From positions 17,865 through 81,864 of the forward strand of contig NZ_VWSJ01000007.1 in assembly GCF_009690845.1 (NCBI RefSeq): a DNA stretch of 64,000 bases, in the 5' to 3' direction. Source of the DNA: Campylobacter portucalensis. Lineage in GTDB: Bacteria; Campylobacterota; Campylobacteria; Campylobacterales; Campylobacteraceae. Shown here piece after piece: positions 31,035 through 40,961 of this stretch; position 1 is the stretch's first letter; the number at the start of each line of letters is the position of its first letter. The notes under the pieces are model-generated. The model was given only the letters and a program-made list of their open reading frames with translations. It was not told where the DNA came from and searched no databases. The position numbers and the translations under genes were made by a program.

Positions 31035-31442
31035 ATGATTAAAAATATGGGTGAACCAAAAATAAAAATAGTAGCTATGCCAAGCCATACAAATCCAGCG
31101 GGCAACATATTTGGTGGATGGATTTTGTCTCAAATAGACTTAGCAGGAGCAATTGCGGCTAGAGAAGTAGCCCCTGAAAGAGTTGTAACGATTTCATTTA
31201 AAGAGGCTATTTTTAAAGAACCTGTTTTTATAGGCGATGTTGTTAGTTGTTATGCAAAAATAAATAAAATAGGAAAAACTTCGATAAATGTTACAGTTCA
31301 GGTTACAGTAGAAAGACTTAGCGAAGATAATGCTATACTTTGTATTCCAGTAACAAGTGCTGAAGTAACTTATGTAAGCGTTGATAGAGCAGGAAATAAA
31401 AAAATAATAGATGAAGAGTTAAAAAAACTTCACGGATTTTAA
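31035..31442 (+). CDS. YciA-type acyl-CoA thioesterase
   Basis: A 135-residue hotdog-fold protein. NPAGNIFGGWILSQIDLAGAIAA carries the N/D-x-G-G-W pattern of YciA/BACH thioesterases, which cleave acyl-CoA esters in the cytoplasm. VTISFKEAIFKEPVFIGDVV forms the central strand and CoA site. SD AAGGAT is present. It ends at a hairpin shared with the convergent neighbour. Confidence 0.88.
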   Translation: MIKNMGEPKIKIVAMPSHTNPAGNIFGGWILSQIDLAGAIAAREVAPERVVTISFKEAIFKEPVFIGDVVSCYAKINKIGKTSINVTVQVTVERLSEDNAILCIPVTSAEVTYVSVDRAGNKKIIDEELKKLHGF

Positions 31443-31464
31443 ATGCAAGAATATCTCTTGCATT
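31442..31464. terminator. Bidirectional hairpin terminator
   Basis: Nine-base perfect stem (AATGCAAGA / TCTTGCATT) with a 5-base loop between the convergent thioesterase and EI24-domain genes, followed by GTTTAAT on the plus strand. It overlaps the thioesterase stop. Confidence 0.6.
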
Positions 31465-31474
31465 GTTTAATCAC

Positions 31475-32212
31475 TTAAATTTTACATAATCTACATTCAT
31501 TATTCAACAAAATATGACTTAAATTTATCACAAAAAATATCTGTAAAAACACACCTAAAAATGGCACTAAAGATACAATATAAAATATTAAACAAGCAAA
31601 AATAAACATATATCCTCCGCTTTTTTTATATAAAATTTCAAATCTATACTCTTCTAGAGTATTTGATGCCACATCTAAAAGCATAAATTTATGATATAGA
31701 TAAAAAAACGGTATGTTTAATACAAAAATATTAATAATCGGTATAAATAAAAAAGGTAAAGACAATAGAAAAAGTAGCAAAAAAATTAAAATTTCTTTTA
31801 TCATTAATCTTAAAATTCTAGCAAATTTAGGCTGATTTTTAATTTTGATATTGTAATATTTTAAATTTACATCTTTTGAGATAATTGGCGTCAAAAATCC
31901 AGCAATAATTGCAGCCATAATAACAGAAAATATCACAACCAAAAATGAAGCTAAAGTATAAAAAATAGCGCTTATAATCCATCTTGTTATTTTATATGTA
32001 AGAATTTTGGCTAAAAATGGGTATTTATCTTCATTTAAAAAGTTAAAATCTCCAGTTTTGGCACCTTGATTTAAGGCATCAAAAATTTCATTACCACCAA
32101 AAATCATAAATGCACTTAAGATTAAAATTGCACAAAAAAATGGCAAAAATGACAAAATTAAAAATTTTTTTGTCAAAAAATCTTTTATGGATAATTGAAA
32201 TATTTTTATCAC
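31475..32212 (-). CDS. EI24/CysZ-like membrane protein
   Basis: A 245-residue inner membrane protein with about four to six hydrophobic helices. The pattern FLTPIISKDVN, LPFLFIPIINIFVLNIPFFYLY and EYRFE fits the EI24 domain shared with CysZ sulfate permeases. It starts with GTG that overlaps the dut stop (GTGA), so the two are translationally coupled. No sulfur genes are near, so sulfate transport is unproven. Confidence 0.7.
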   Translation of the reverse strand: MIKIFQLSIKDFLTKKFLILSFLPFFCAILILSAFMIFGGNEIFDALNQGAKTGDFNFLNEDKYPFLAKILTYKITRWIISAIFYTLASFLVVIFSVIMAAIIAGFLTPIISKDVNLKYYNIKIKNQPKFARILRLMIKEILIFLLLFLLSLPFLFIPIINIFVLNIPFFYLYHKFMLLDVASNTLEEYRFEILYKKSGGYMFIFACLIFYIVSLVPFLGVFLQIFFVINLSHILLNNECRLCKI

Positions 32213-32895
32213 TCTATCTCTTTATAAAATTTACTTAATTCTTTATAAATTTCTTCTACGCTTAAATTTGAAGTTTTTAAAATCTCACTCATAACTTCAT
32301 TATCTTCTTTACCGTTCCAAACTTTTTTATAGCTTCCATCTTGATAGCCGTTATCTTGACGAAATTTATTTAAAACATTCTTACCCATATAAATTTTATA
32401 TAAAGTGCTTAAATTTACTCCACACTTCAAAGAAAGTCTAAAAAATTTCGTCAAAAGATCGTAAATTTTAAGCTCAAATCCGCTAGTATCGTGGATAATA
32501 ACTTCTATATCATTAATGATTTCATAAATATTATACTCACTAATATCATAGGCATCTACGTAAAATTCATTAAAACCACTAACTGCATTTATATTTTCAA
32601 CAATTTCATCTATCATAGTATTTTTATATGAATTTTCTAAAACTAAACTCATTATAAAATGCCAAATATCAGTAATTTCAACTGCTATATTTTCTATATT
32701 TGGGCTACTATTGATATCTTTCCAATGTTTCCAAGAAAAACTATCAATAAGCTCTGCACACTCCATATAAATGCATCTTCTCCAATTTATTAATTTACCA
32801 TTTTTTGCATATCCATTTTCCCAGCCTTTGCCATTTGTCTCATCATTTAGGTTTTTTTGCATTAAAAGCATCTCTTTTAACATATTTTTATACAT
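32209..32895 (-). CDS. dut: Dimeric dUTP diphosphatase
   Basis: A 228-residue all-alpha dUTPase/dUDPase of the MazG-like dimeric type, as in C. jejuni. Key segments: NGKGWENG, WRRCIYMECAELIDSFSWKHWK (with the EXXE metal motif) and EITDIWHF, and the C-terminal GKNVLNKFRQDNGYQDGSYKK. It hydrolyses dUTP to dUMP and keeps uracil out of DNA. SD AAGGA stands ahead of the ATG. Confidence 0.93.
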   Translation of the reverse strand: MYKNMLKEMLLMQKNLNDETNGKGWENGYAKNGKLINWRRCIYMECAELIDSFSWKHWKDINSSPNIENIAVEITDIWHFIMSLVLENSYKNTMIDEIVENINAVSGFNEFYVDAYDISEYNIYEIINDIEVIIHDTSGFELKIYDLLTKFFRLSLKCGVNLSTLYKIYMGKNVLNKFRQDNGYQDGSYKKVWNGKEDNEVMSEILKTSNLSVEEIYKELSKFYKEIE

Positions 32896-32973
32896 AAATT
32901 TTCCTTATTTTTGCAAAATTATAACCAATTTCATTAAAAATTAGGTAAAATTTTACCTTATAAAAGGACAAAT

Positions 32974-33381
32974 ATGAAAGAAAAAATGGATAAATTTATA
33001 AAATCTATGCACATTTTAAGCCTAAGTGTAGTAAATCAAAATTCAACTTATAGTTTTAGTGCATTTTATGCTTACAATCAAAAAACATCTACATTTTTTA
33101 TAGCAAGCAGCGATGATACTACACATATTAAGGCTTTAAATTCTAATGACAACGTCTCAGGAACTATAGCGCTTCAAACAAAAATAATAGGAAAAATTCA
33201 AGGCGTACAATTTCTAGCAAAAATGAGAATTGCTACACAAGATGAAAAAAAAATCTATTTCAAAACTTTTCCTTACGCTTTAACAATGAATCCAAAAATT
33301 TGGGCGATTGAAATTTCTTGGGCTAAATTTACAGATAATCGCCTAACCTTTGGTCAAAAATTTATATGGCAAAAAAGTTAA
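32974..33381 (+). CDS. Pyridoxamine-5'-phosphate-oxidase-like (YhbP-type) protein
   Basis: A 135-residue protein with the split-barrel flavin-binding look: [32 protein letters not shown] and [18 protein letters not shown]. This fits the YhbP branch of the PNPOx-like superfamily. Cofactor and substrate are unknown. It converges with luxS and overlaps its end by four bases. Confidence 0.65.
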   Translation: MKEKMDKFIKSMHILSLSVVNQNSTYSFSAFYAYNQKTSTFFIASSDDTTHIKALNSNDNVSGTIALQTKIIGKIQGVQFLAKMRIATQDEKKIYFKTFPYALTMNPKIWAIEISWAKFTDNRLTFGQKFIWQKS

Positions 33382-33869
33382 ATTTCAAGTTTAATATCAT
33401 CATTATTTATCACGCAAATTCCTCTATCTACTACGCTTTTTGCTATCTGTTTTGCTTCATTTAGGCTATGCATATCGCAAGTGCCACATTGATAAATATT
33501 TAGTTCAGGAATTTCACCTTGACTTTCAACATCTAAAACATCTCTCATAGAATTTTCCCACGCTTTTATAACACTATTTATATTTGGCGTACCGATTAAA
33601 CTCATATAAAAGCCCGTTCTACAGCCCATTGGAGATATATCTATAATCTCAACATCTTTTGAATTTAAATGATCCCTCATAAATCCAGCAAACAAATGCT
33701 CTAGCGTGTGAGTCCCTTTTTCACTCATCATCTCTTTATTTGGAACACAAAATCTCAAATCAAAAACACTTATATCATCACCTTTTGGAGTTTTCATTGT
33801 TTTTGCTAACCTTACCCCTGGTGCATTCATTTTTGTATGATCAACTTTAAAACTATCAAGTAGTGGCAT
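33378..33869 (-). CDS. luxS: S-ribosylhomocysteine lyase
   Basis: A 163-residue LuxS. The metal site HTLEH near residue 57 and the Cys-bearing QCGTCDMHS near 128 are intact, as is the substrate loop DLRFCVPN. It cleaves S-ribosylhomocysteine to homocysteine and DPD, the precursor of autoinducer-2, and recycles methyl-group waste. pfs is not in the window. It follows the ppx gene by 23 bases. Confidence 0.97.
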   Translation of the reverse strand: MPLLDSFKVDHTKMNAPGVRLAKTMKTPKGDDISVFDLRFCVPNKEMMSEKGTHTLEHLFAGFMRDHLNSKDVEIIDISPMGCRTGFYMSLIGTPNINSVIKAWENSMRDVLDVESQGEIPELNIYQCGTCDMHSLNEAKQIAKSVVDRGICVINNDDIKLEI

Positions 33870-33892
33870 TTTTATCCTTTATTTTTAAATTT

Positions 33893-35335
33893 TTAATTAA
33901 ATGTAATAGCAAATATATCTGGCTTATTCAGCTTTTTTACACTGTTTTTAACATAAATTTCATCTTTTAATCCATAAATTTTTAAAGTTTGATTGCTAAA
34001 TTCAAACCGTACACCACAAATATCTGCCTCATCCAAAATTCTTGCAAGCTCAACTATAAAACTAAGCCAAATTATATCTGAAAGCTGAGGTAAAAGAGAT
34101 TTAAATTTATCATATTGACTAAAATTTTTCTTACCGTGAATATATATAATAGAAGATATTAATACCTTTTGCTCGTGAGTATAGCCAAAATTTAATGAAT
34201 TTAAAACTAAATAAGCTGAGTGCTTGTGTTTAGAATAAAAACTTGTTTTAAGTCCTATATTTACGAGCTTAGAAGCAGTTATTAGCTCTGTTTCATATTT
34301 TTTATCAATATTGTGTATAGGGGCTAGAATCTCAAATAATGATTTGGCAAATTTAGCTATATTTGTTCTATTTTCAATCTCAAATCTATCTTTTAGGCTT
34401 TTTAAGCTAGGATTGAAATTTGCAGGAAATTTTCTATTTAAACCAAGTAAATTTGTCAAAAATACACCCTCTCTTACACCTACTCCGCTAGTAATGATAT
34501 TTTTAGAATTTAAAAAATCAACCGCTTTTTTAAAGATATTTGCACCTGCCCTAATCGTATCAAAACGATCTTTTTTAATGTAAAATTTATCTAATTCTGA
34601 TATTTTTGCGGTAGAGATTTTATCGATAAATCTACTAAATTTATCATATTTGTAAGAAAAAGCATGGACTGTCTCTAAGGGATATTTTAGCTCGCTCATT
34701 ATTGCATTTGAAATGGCCCTTAAACTGCCGCCAATTACTATTAAATTCTCATTTTTAAATCTTGATGGAATTTCAGAAATTAATCTAGCTATAAACTCAT
34801 CAAGCCCGCTAAAATCACCACTGTCAAAAAACATCTCTTTCAATCTAACTGTGCCTAAATTTATTGAAATTGTTTCTACTATTTTTTGATCTTGTATCCT
34901 TGCAAATTCAGTAGAGCCACCACCTATATCTATAGTAGTTGCACTGGTTTTTAAATTTAGCAAATTTAAAGCTGCAAAACCACCATAATAGGCCTCTTTA
35001 TCTCCATCAATCACTCTTAAATTTATGCCTATTTTTTTCACTAAATTTATAAAAGTTTTAGAATTTGGAGCATCCCTTAAAGCAGAGGTTCCAACAGCTA
35101 AAATTTTAGTTGCTTTATAATTTTTTATGATTTTTTTAAATTCTCTAAGTCCTTCAAAACACTCATCCATCGACTCTTTTGTAATACTTCCATCATTTTG
35201 ATAAGCACCTTTTGCAAGCCTTACTTTTATTTTAAATTCGCCTAAAATATAAAATCCAAGTCTGCTAGTTCGCTCAAAAATAGCCATTCTAAGAGAGTTA
35301 GAACCAAGATCAATAACTGCAACTCTTCTTGCCAT
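33893..35335 (-). CDS. Ppx/GppA exopolyphosphatase/pppGpp phosphatase
   Basis: About 480 residues of the ASKHA fold: VAVIDLGSNSLRM phosphate-1 motif at the start, TTIDIGGGSTEFA phosphate-2 near residue 138 and the IVIGGSLRAIS adenosine-like motif, then a C-terminal HD-like helical domain. It removes the terminal phosphate of polyphosphate or pppGpp. The ATG overlaps the kinase stop (TGATG), so it is translationally coupled with the two-component genes. ppx versus gppA cannot be told apart. Confidence 0.88.
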   Translation of the reverse strand: MARRVAVIDLGSNSLRMAIFERTSRLGFYILGEFKIKVRLAKGAYQNDGSITKESMDECFEGLREFKKIIKNYKATKILAVGTSALRDAPNSKTFINLVKKIGINLRVIDGDKEAYYGGFAALNLLNLKTSATTIDIGGGSTEFARIQDQKIVETISINLGTVRLKEMFFDSGDFSGLDEFIARLISEIPSRFKNENLIVIGGSLRAISNAIMSELKYPLETVHAFSYKYDKFSRFIDKISTAKISELDKFYIKKDRFDTIRAGANIFKKAVDFLNSKNIITSGVGVREGVFLTNLLGLNRKFPANFNPSLKSLKDRFEIENRTNIAKFAKSLFEILAPIHNIDKKYETELITASKLVNIGLKTSFYSKHKHSAYLVLNSLNFGYTHEQKVLISSIIYIHGKKNFSQYDKFKSLLPQLSDIIWLSFIVELARILDEADICGVRFEFSNQTLKIYGLKDEIYVKNSVKKLNKPDIFAITFN

Positions 35336-36624
35336 CAAAAGCCTTTCGTTTTATGAGATGTAGGAATTTTAATACTTGCCACGCTGCCTTTTTTATCGTT
35401 TCTATTTTTTAAATAAATTTTAGCATTCATTGCTTGAGCTGCTCCTTTTGCTAAAAAAAGCCCAAGCCCAGCGCCGCTTTTATCGCCATATCTTTTAAAT
35501 GGTGCAAAAAGATCTAAGCTCTCATCTATCCCACACCCCTCATCAATTACGCTAATTTCAAAAAATCCATCATATAAACGAGATTTTATTAAAATAACAG
35601 AACCTTTTGGCGAAAATTTAATAGCATTTTGTATAAAATTTTGTAAAATATGAAGCAAAAGGGTTGGCTGTATTGTCATAAAAAACTCAGACGGACTAAG
35701 TCTTGCATCTACATCTTTTCCTTCGTTTCTTGCTAGAATTTTAAAATTATTTGAAATTTCATCAAGATAAGCAATAATATCTTTTTCCACACCTTTTTCA
35801 AATTGTGCATTTTCTTGCCTACCAATTTCTAGAATAGAGCTTATCATTTTATTCATAGCGTTTATGCTGTTGTTGTTATTTTGTAAAGCTTCTATATATT
35901 TTTCAACATCTCGTTTTTTCAAAAGAGTAACTTCATTTTTAGTTTTCATAACAGCAAGCGGAGTTTTAAGCTCATGTGCAATACCAATAAAAAGCTCCTT
36001 TTGATACTGTATAAATGTATAGATTCTATCAATTAATCTATTTATTCCTTTTGCTAGTGGCTTAAATTCTTGAGGAATGGTATTTTCATCTATGTGAATA
36101 AGCACTGTTTCGTTTAATTTAGACAATCTATTTGTTAAAGTTTTTATAGGAATTAAAAGAGTTCTTGATAAAAACAGGGCATAAAACAGAATTAAAAATA
36201 TCATGGTTGAATTTATCACAATGATGTTTGTAAGTGTTTGAGAAACTATATTTGCATAAAATGTTGTATCTGTTTGAAGAGATATAATCTTATCTTTGGC
36301 AGGATAATCAAGTTTTAAAAAATTTTTATCATCTTTATAAATTTTAGTGTATTTTGGCTTTGATAAATTTATTTTATTATCATTTATGGAAACTTCTACG
36401 GAGTTATGCCCTAAATTTTCATTATAAAATTCATACACTTTATCATTTAAACTATTTAAATTTAAAATCTTCTCAACTTCTAAATTTAAAACCTTTACCA
36501 CATTTTCATAAATATTAATCTTAATATAGTGATAAAGCATAACAGAAAAAATCAAAATTAGCATCGAAGCACCAGATGCTAATTGTATAATAAATTTAGC
36601 TCTTAGGCTTTTTTGGGAAAGCAA
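35335..36624 (-). CDS. Membrane sensor histidine kinase (CprS-like by context)
   Basis: A 429-residue classic sensor kinase: transmembrane helices at about 10-32 and 135-160 enclosing a periplasmic sensor, a HAMP segment, H box AHELKTPLAV near 217, N box NFIQNAIKFSPKG, G1 DEGCGID and G2 GAGLGLFLAKG. It overlaps the response regulator by 22 bases. The pair resembles the Campylobacter CprRS system that affects envelope and biofilm traits, but this is by form and not proven. Confidence 0.85.
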   Translation of the reverse strand: MLSQKSLRAKFIIQLASGASMLILIFSVMLYHYIKINIYENVVKVLNLEVEKILNLNSLNDKVYEFYNENLGHNSVEVSINDNKINLSKPKYTKIYKDDKNFLKLDYPAKDKIISLQTDTTFYANIVSQTLTNIIVINSTMIFLILFYALFLSRTLLIPIKTLTNRLSKLNETVLIHIDENTIPQEFKPLAKGINRLIDRIYTFIQYQKELFIGIAHELKTPLAVMKTKNEVTLLKKRDVEKYIEALQNNNNSINAMNKMISSILEIGRQENAQFEKGVEKDIIAYLDEISNNFKILARNEGKDVDARLSPSEFFMTIQPTLLLHILQNFIQNAIKFSPKGSVILIKSRLYDGFFEISVIDEGCGIDESLDLFAPFKRYGDKSGAGLGLFLAKGAAQAMNAKIYLKNRNDKKGSVASIKIPTSHKTKGF

Positions 36625-37274
36625 AATCTATATCCACGTCTTCTAACTGTTTCTATAGTTGAAATATTTAGCGGTTTATCCATTTTTTGACGAATTTGAT
36701 TGATTGCCACTTCTATAACATTTGGTGTAACTAACTCTGGCTCCTCCCAAATGGCATCTAATAGCTGCTCTTTTGAAACGATTTGATCACTGTGTCTTGC
36801 AAGGTGAGTTAAAACTTCAAAAGGTTTACCCTTCAACTCAACCTCCTGACCTCTGTATACGATTTTTTCTTCATCTGGATCGATAATTAACTCATCAATC
36901 TTAATAACATTTGTTCCACCAAATCTAAGTTTTGCCTCAATTCTAGCAACTAAAACATCAAAATCAAACGGTTTTCTAATATAATCACTAGCACCCATTC
37001 TTAGGGCTTTAATTTCACTTTCTTTATCATCTTTTGCGGATATTATTACAACAGAAGTTCTAGGGGATTTTTGTTTTATGACATTTATTAAATCTAGCCC
37101 ATTACCATCAGGAAGCATCCAATCAGTTAAAACCAAATCATAATTTCTAATACCAATATAATATTCAGCATCTTTGAAATTTTCTGAGCTATCTGCTTGA
37201 TAACCAAATTCTTGAAGACCTTCTACGATAGTTCTATTTAGAGTAACTTCATCTTCTACTATCAAAATTCTCAT
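36603..37274 (-). CDS. OmpR-family response regulator (CprR-like by context)
   Basis: A 223-residue regulator with acidic pocket VEDE at 6-9, phospho-acceptor D51 in LTDWMLPDG, K near 101 (IRKPFDFD) and a C-terminal winged helix (ELKGKPFEVLTHLA, NVIEVAINQIRQKMD, RRRGYRFCF). First gene of regulator-kinase-phosphatase operon. SD AAGGAAAG precedes the ATG. Confidence 0.88.
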   Translation of the reverse strand: MRILIVEDEVTLNRTIVEGLQEFGYQADSSENFKDAEYYIGIRNYDLVLTDWMLPDGNGLDLINVIKQKSPRTSVVIISAKDDKESEIKALRMGASDYIRKPFDFDVLVARIEAKLRFGGTNVIKIDELIIDPDEEKIVYRGQEVELKGKPFEVLTHLARHSDQIVSKEQLLDAIWEEPELVTPNVIEVAINQIRQKMDKPLNISTIETVRRRGYRFCFPKKA

Positions 37275-37347
37275 TTAACTTTCCTTATATAAATTAATTG
37301 CGTGGATTATATCGTAATTTAAGGTAAATTTCAAGTTTTTTTAAAAA

Positions 37348-37665
37348 TCAATAAATCATCTCTATCTCAGCACCAACATTAGCATCTAATATGATATTTG
37401 GCTTCATAATTTTCATATAAAAATAACCTAAACTCTTAAAATTTTCTTTAAATTTTTTAGCAAAAAAATTAAGTCCATCCTCTACTTTTAAAAATTTCTC
37501 ATTCTCAAAGCTATCTTTTAAAACTTCACAAACATAAGAATAATCAACAAACTCATCAGCCCTAAATTTTGCATTTATGCAAATTTTTTGAGGAATTTTT
37601 CGCTCAAAATCTAAAAGCCCAATAATACACTCAATCTCTAAATCTTCTACTAAAATCGTTATCAT
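37348..37665 (-). CDS. folB: Dihydroneopterin aldolase
   Basis: A 105-residue FolB-type protein of folate synthesis. ECIIGLLDFERKIPQKICINAKF holds the conserved G-x-x-x-x-E-R motif and the C-terminal Lys (MKIMKPN) is present. It overlaps the plsY stop by four bases. Short but full length for the epsilonproteobacterial form. Confidence 0.82.
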   Translation of the reverse strand: MITILVEDLEIECIIGLLDFERKIPQKICINAKFRADEFVDYSYVCEVLKDSFENEKFLKVEDGLNFFAKKFKENFKSLGYFYMKIMKPNIILDANVGAEIEMIY

Positions 37666-38276
37666 ATCACTCTAGCTTCTTGTTTTAAGATTAAACGCTT
37701 AATGTTTGGAATATGTTTATAAAAAATTATAAATGATATAAAAAATATCGGCGCATGAGTATTGATACTAGTTAAATTTGGATGGATTATGAAAGATAAA
37801 ATCACAAATGATAAAACTCCAATCAAAGAAGCTAAAGATGAAATTTTTAAAATTTTACCAGCAAAAAACCAAACAAATAAAGATATAATAAACTCAATAG
37901 GCAAAAAAGCAGCAAAAACTCCATACCCAGTAGCAACCCCTTTGCCTCCATCAAACCATAAAAATATACTAAAACAATGACCAACCACAGCTAAAACGCC
38001 CATCATCCAAAGCACATTTTCATCAAATCCAATAAATCTTGCAATAATAATAGGAACAAATCCCTTTAAAGAATCAAAAATAACGGTTAAAATAGCTAAC
38101 TTTTTGGCCTTTTTTGGCTCTTTTTCTTTTATCACTCTTAAAACATTTGTAGCACCTATACTTCCGCTTCCATGCTCTCTTAAATTTACGCCACAAAAAA
38201 TCTTTGCTAAAACCATTCCAAAAGGAATGCTAGCAATCAAATAAACAACTAAATACGCTAAAATATTTTCATTCAT
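37662..38276 (-). CDS. plsY: Glycerol-3-phosphate acyltransferase PlsY
   Basis: A 204-residue inner membrane protein with about five helices. The cytoplasmic loops carry the PlsY motifs SIPFGMVLAK, GSGSIGATNVLRV, GHCFSIFLWFDGGKGVATG and KHIPNIKRL. It moves acyl from acyl-phosphate to glycerol-3-phosphate, starting phospholipid synthesis. Co-transcribed with folB. Confidence 0.95.
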   Translation of the reverse strand: MNENILAYLVVYLIASIPFGMVLAKIFCGVNLREHGSGSIGATNVLRVIKEKEPKKAKKLAILTVIFDSLKGFVPIIIARFIGFDENVLWMMGVLAVVGHCFSIFLWFDGGKGVATGYGVFAAFLPIEFIISLFVWFFAGKILKISSLASLIGVLSFVILSFIIHPNLTSINTHAPIFFISFIIFYKHIPNIKRLILKQEARVI

Positions 38277-39136
38277 AATACTTACCTCTTAAAAAATTTT
38301 AAGATTTTAGCAAATTTTTTCTAACTTTTCCATAAAATTCTAAATTTTTCACAATGATTTTATACAAACAACCACTCTTTATCATAAAAGAAAGCTAGTC
38401 TAAAATAAACTATCCATCAAATCAACCAAGCTATTAAATTTAAAAATCAATACTCAAAAAATAATCCAACATCATCTAAATTTACATCTCACCATAAGCT
38501 AAATAATCACAACACCACTCAAACCATCATATAGATATTTTAAATTTATAGTAAAATAGTGTTTATTTTTGGATATCAACTACAAGTAAATCAATCATAG
38601 AATTTTTATATTTTAAAAAAGATAATCTATAAAATCAAAAGCCGTTAGAACAAAACTAAAACTTCTCTTGTAGCTGCAAGCAAAATTTTATTAAATTTAA
38701 TAGTGCTAGAGTAAATTTTAAATTTAAAAAGATTAATGATTTATATTAAAGCTGTTTTGATTGCAAGAGCCTATATTTATTTTGATAATTTATACTCTAT
38801 TTTTAATTTAAAGCTTTATCTAAAACATTTTATAAAACTCAAGATTTTGATATGATATATTAAAACTTTCAAATTTCTTTCACATCTTTTTTGCCAACTA
38901 CCATACCAATATAATACAAAAATCTTTAAATTTCTAATATAAATTAAAAATTTATTCTACTTTATTTATATCTAAAATTTCTGTTTAGCGTTACTAACTA
39001 TTTACCGCTAAAATATATAATTACACCACGACTTGTTTAATATAGAATCCTTTTTTAGAGAGCATTGCTCTCTAATTTTCATTTTAAATATCTATTTTAG
39101 CTTTTAATTTAATTTATTCAATAGCCAAAATTTAAG
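38277..39136. other. Gene-free stretch left of the porin locus
   Basis: About 860 bases without a convincing gene. The part 38380-38520 is rich in C and poor in G on the plus strand. Bases about 38562-38680 resemble 41446-41560 (shared text such as CTACAAGTAAAT and ACAAAACTAAAA), so diverged copies of one sequence flank the porin region. The rest may be decayed coding DNA; no frame longer than a few dozen codons with a ribosome binding site was found. Confidence 0.5.
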
Positions 39137-39661
39137 CTATTTTAAATATGTGCCTTGAGTGGTTGGCTTGCGTGATATATCTGTATTTTTTGCTTTTGCG
39201 GATATAAAATCATTTTCACCTTTAAGATAAGCGATTATATATCCTAAATCTTCATTAGAAATTGAAGCAGATATTGGTTGCATTATGATTTTACCTGATC
39301 CGCCGTGATTTGGATTAGAATAGTATGATTGAAATGAGTGATAAATCTCACTTGCACTCATATTTAAAAGCTTTCTAGAACCAGCATAAGCTCTTCTTTC
39401 ACCATTTTTACCATGACATTTTAAACATTTTGATTGATAAATTTTTTGACCCTCTTCTATGGATGATTTTAAATTTGGAGTTTTTGAAGGGGTTTGATTT
39501 TTATATATATTTATGCTTATGTTTTCATCTTTAGCATGTTTTTGCACCAACTCTTTTAACTCCTCAGCAAATTCACCACTTACTTCAAAAGTATAGCTAT
39601 CTTGTGCTTGCATAAGAGATATTAAAAAACATAATAAAAACGAAAATTTAAAAGATTTCAT
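39137..39661 (-). CDS. Periplasmic class I cytochrome c
   Basis: A 174-residue protein with a Sec signal peptide (about 1-19), an unusual spacer of about 50 residues, then one cytochrome c domain with haem motif CLKCH at 79-83 and a probable Met ligand in KIIMQPIS. A 25-residue polar tail follows. It is probably a soluble electron carrier. Located 47 bases downstream of the porin but beyond a strong terminator, so expression is probably separate. Confidence 0.85.
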   Translation of the reverse strand: MKSFKFSFLLCFLISLMQAQDSYTFEVSGEFAEELKELVQKHAKDENISINIYKNQTPSKTPNLKSSIEEGQKIYQSKCLKCHGKNGERRAYAGSRKLLNMSASEIYHSFQSYYSNPNHGGSGKIIMQPISASISNEDLGYIIAYLKGENDFISAKAKNTDISRKPTTQGTYLK

Positions 39662-39682
39662 GGATTTCCTTGATTTAAAATG

Positions 39683-39702
39683 GGGCGAGAATGATCTCGC
39701 CC
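39683..39702 (-). terminator. Terminator of the porin gene
   Basis: GC-rich 8-base stem (GGGCGAGA / TCTCGCCC) with a 4-base loop, seven bases past the porin stop, followed on the minus strand by CATTTTAA. Fits a strong intrinsic terminator for a highly expressed gene. Confidence 0.75.
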
Positions 39703-39708
39703 GTGATA

Positions 39709-40923
39709 TTAGAATGAGTATTTAGCCTCAAATCTGATTTGAGTATTTTTTGTTTTATTACCATCACCTTTTTTTTCTGTAGCATAAGAATAGAAAGAAT
39801 CGAAGCTAAGTTTATCGCTGTATTCATACCCTACTCTACCTACGATTTCTTGTTTTTTAGTTTTCTCTTTATTAGTTTTTTCATAGCCTTTTAGGTATTC
39901 ACCACCAACTCTTATACCGCTATCTGGGATAGTATAGCCTGCTGTTACGAAGAAATATTGATTTTTACCACTAAATACAGAGTAATCAAGTGTTTGCTCG
40001 CCTGCAGTGATGAAAGAGCCTTGATCTTCAAATGAGCTTAAAGATTTTTTATCTTCTTTAGTTTTAAAATTAACCCAACCAAGTGAAGTATCTACACCAA
40101 AGAAATTAGCTGTAGCCTCTGCACCAAAGAAGTTGCTGTCGTCTATTACACCTACTCCTTTTTTAAATTTTTTATCAAAATCAGCAAATGCGTATTGACC
40201 TTTTAAGCCTAAATTTACACTATCAGTTATATCAAAGCTAAGAGCAACTTCAGCAGCAAAAAGATCGGTTACGTCCTCAAGTGAAGCATACCATAGTTGG
40301 AAGCTAACTGGATCATATGAACCGATAGCTGCTACACCCCAAAGGCTGTGATCTGGAGTTTTTTTGAGTCCATGACTTTCTAATACTTGTTTATATTTCA
40401 TTGTCTCATTAAAATCTCCATTATCTGTTCCTATCTCTCCATCATGCTCAAGAGCATCCATCCATAAACCAGCAAGTGTTAAGCCTGGTACATCTGTATT
40501 AACCACTTTCACACCTGTACCATACATATCATCAGTAAAGAATGCACCTACATCTTGTCTACCTAATTGAATAGTTGTGCCAGCTATGTTGTAGCCTAAA
40601 TATGCTCTGTGGATGTCGAAAGTGTGTTTAGTTTTATCTTCATGTTTAGAGCCTTCATCGTTGCTAGTGTATCTTACGCCAACGAATGCAAAGAAATTGT
40701 CATCTATCATGGATTTTAAATTTAAAACGCCTTTAAAATTCCATCTACTTTCATCCTCAGCTTTATCACTGTTTTCTTTCTCTTTTTTATAATTGTATCT
40801 TAATCTAGCCATACCGCTTACATCTACATCTTTAATAGCTTCTTCAAAAGCTACAGCAGATGCAGAAGTAGCAAGCACGCCAGCAGCCATAGCTGCAACT
40901 AAACTTAATTTAACTAGTTTCAT
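39709..40923 (-). CDS. porA: Major outer membrane porin (MOMP/PorA type)
   Basis: A 404-residue porin with a clear signal peptide (cleavage after SASA near residue 23), many amphipathic beta strands, GRQDVGAF and a C-terminal FEAKYSF ending in Phe, the outer membrane insertion signal. It matches the Campylobacter major outer membrane protein, a trimeric general porin. Strong ribosome binding site AAGGAG, a good promoter and a strong terminator fit a highly expressed single gene. Confidence 0.92.
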   Translation of the reverse strand: MKLVKLSLVAAMAAGVLATSASAVAFEEAIKDVDVSGMARLRYNYKKEKENSDKAEDESRWNFKGVLNLKSMIDDNFFAFVGVRYTSNDEGSKHEDKTKHTFDIHRAYLGYNIAGTTIQLGRQDVGAFFTDDMYGTGVKVVNTDVPGLTLAGLWMDALEHDGEIGTDNGDFNETMKYKQVLESHGLKKTPDHSLWGVAAIGSYDPVSFQLWYASLEDVTDLFAAEVALSFDITDSVNLGLKGQYAFADFDKKFKKGVGVIDDSNFFGAEATANFFGVDTSLGWVNFKTKEDKKSLSSFEDQGSFITAGEQTLDYSVFSGKNQYFFVTAGYTIPDSGIRVGGEYLKGYEKTNKEKTKKQEIVGRVGYEYSDKLSFDSFYSYATEKKGDGNKTKNTQIRFEAKYSF

Positions 40924-40955
40924 TTAGAACTCCTTGTAAAAATTGAATTGGCAAA

Positions 40956-40961
40956 ATTGTA
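40956..40961 (-). promoter_or_regulatory. Porin -10 box
   Basis: TACAAT in the context ATGCTACAATTTT, 32 bases ahead of the porin ATG on the minus strand, with an extended -10 TG. Likely sigma-70 promoter. Confidence 0.5.
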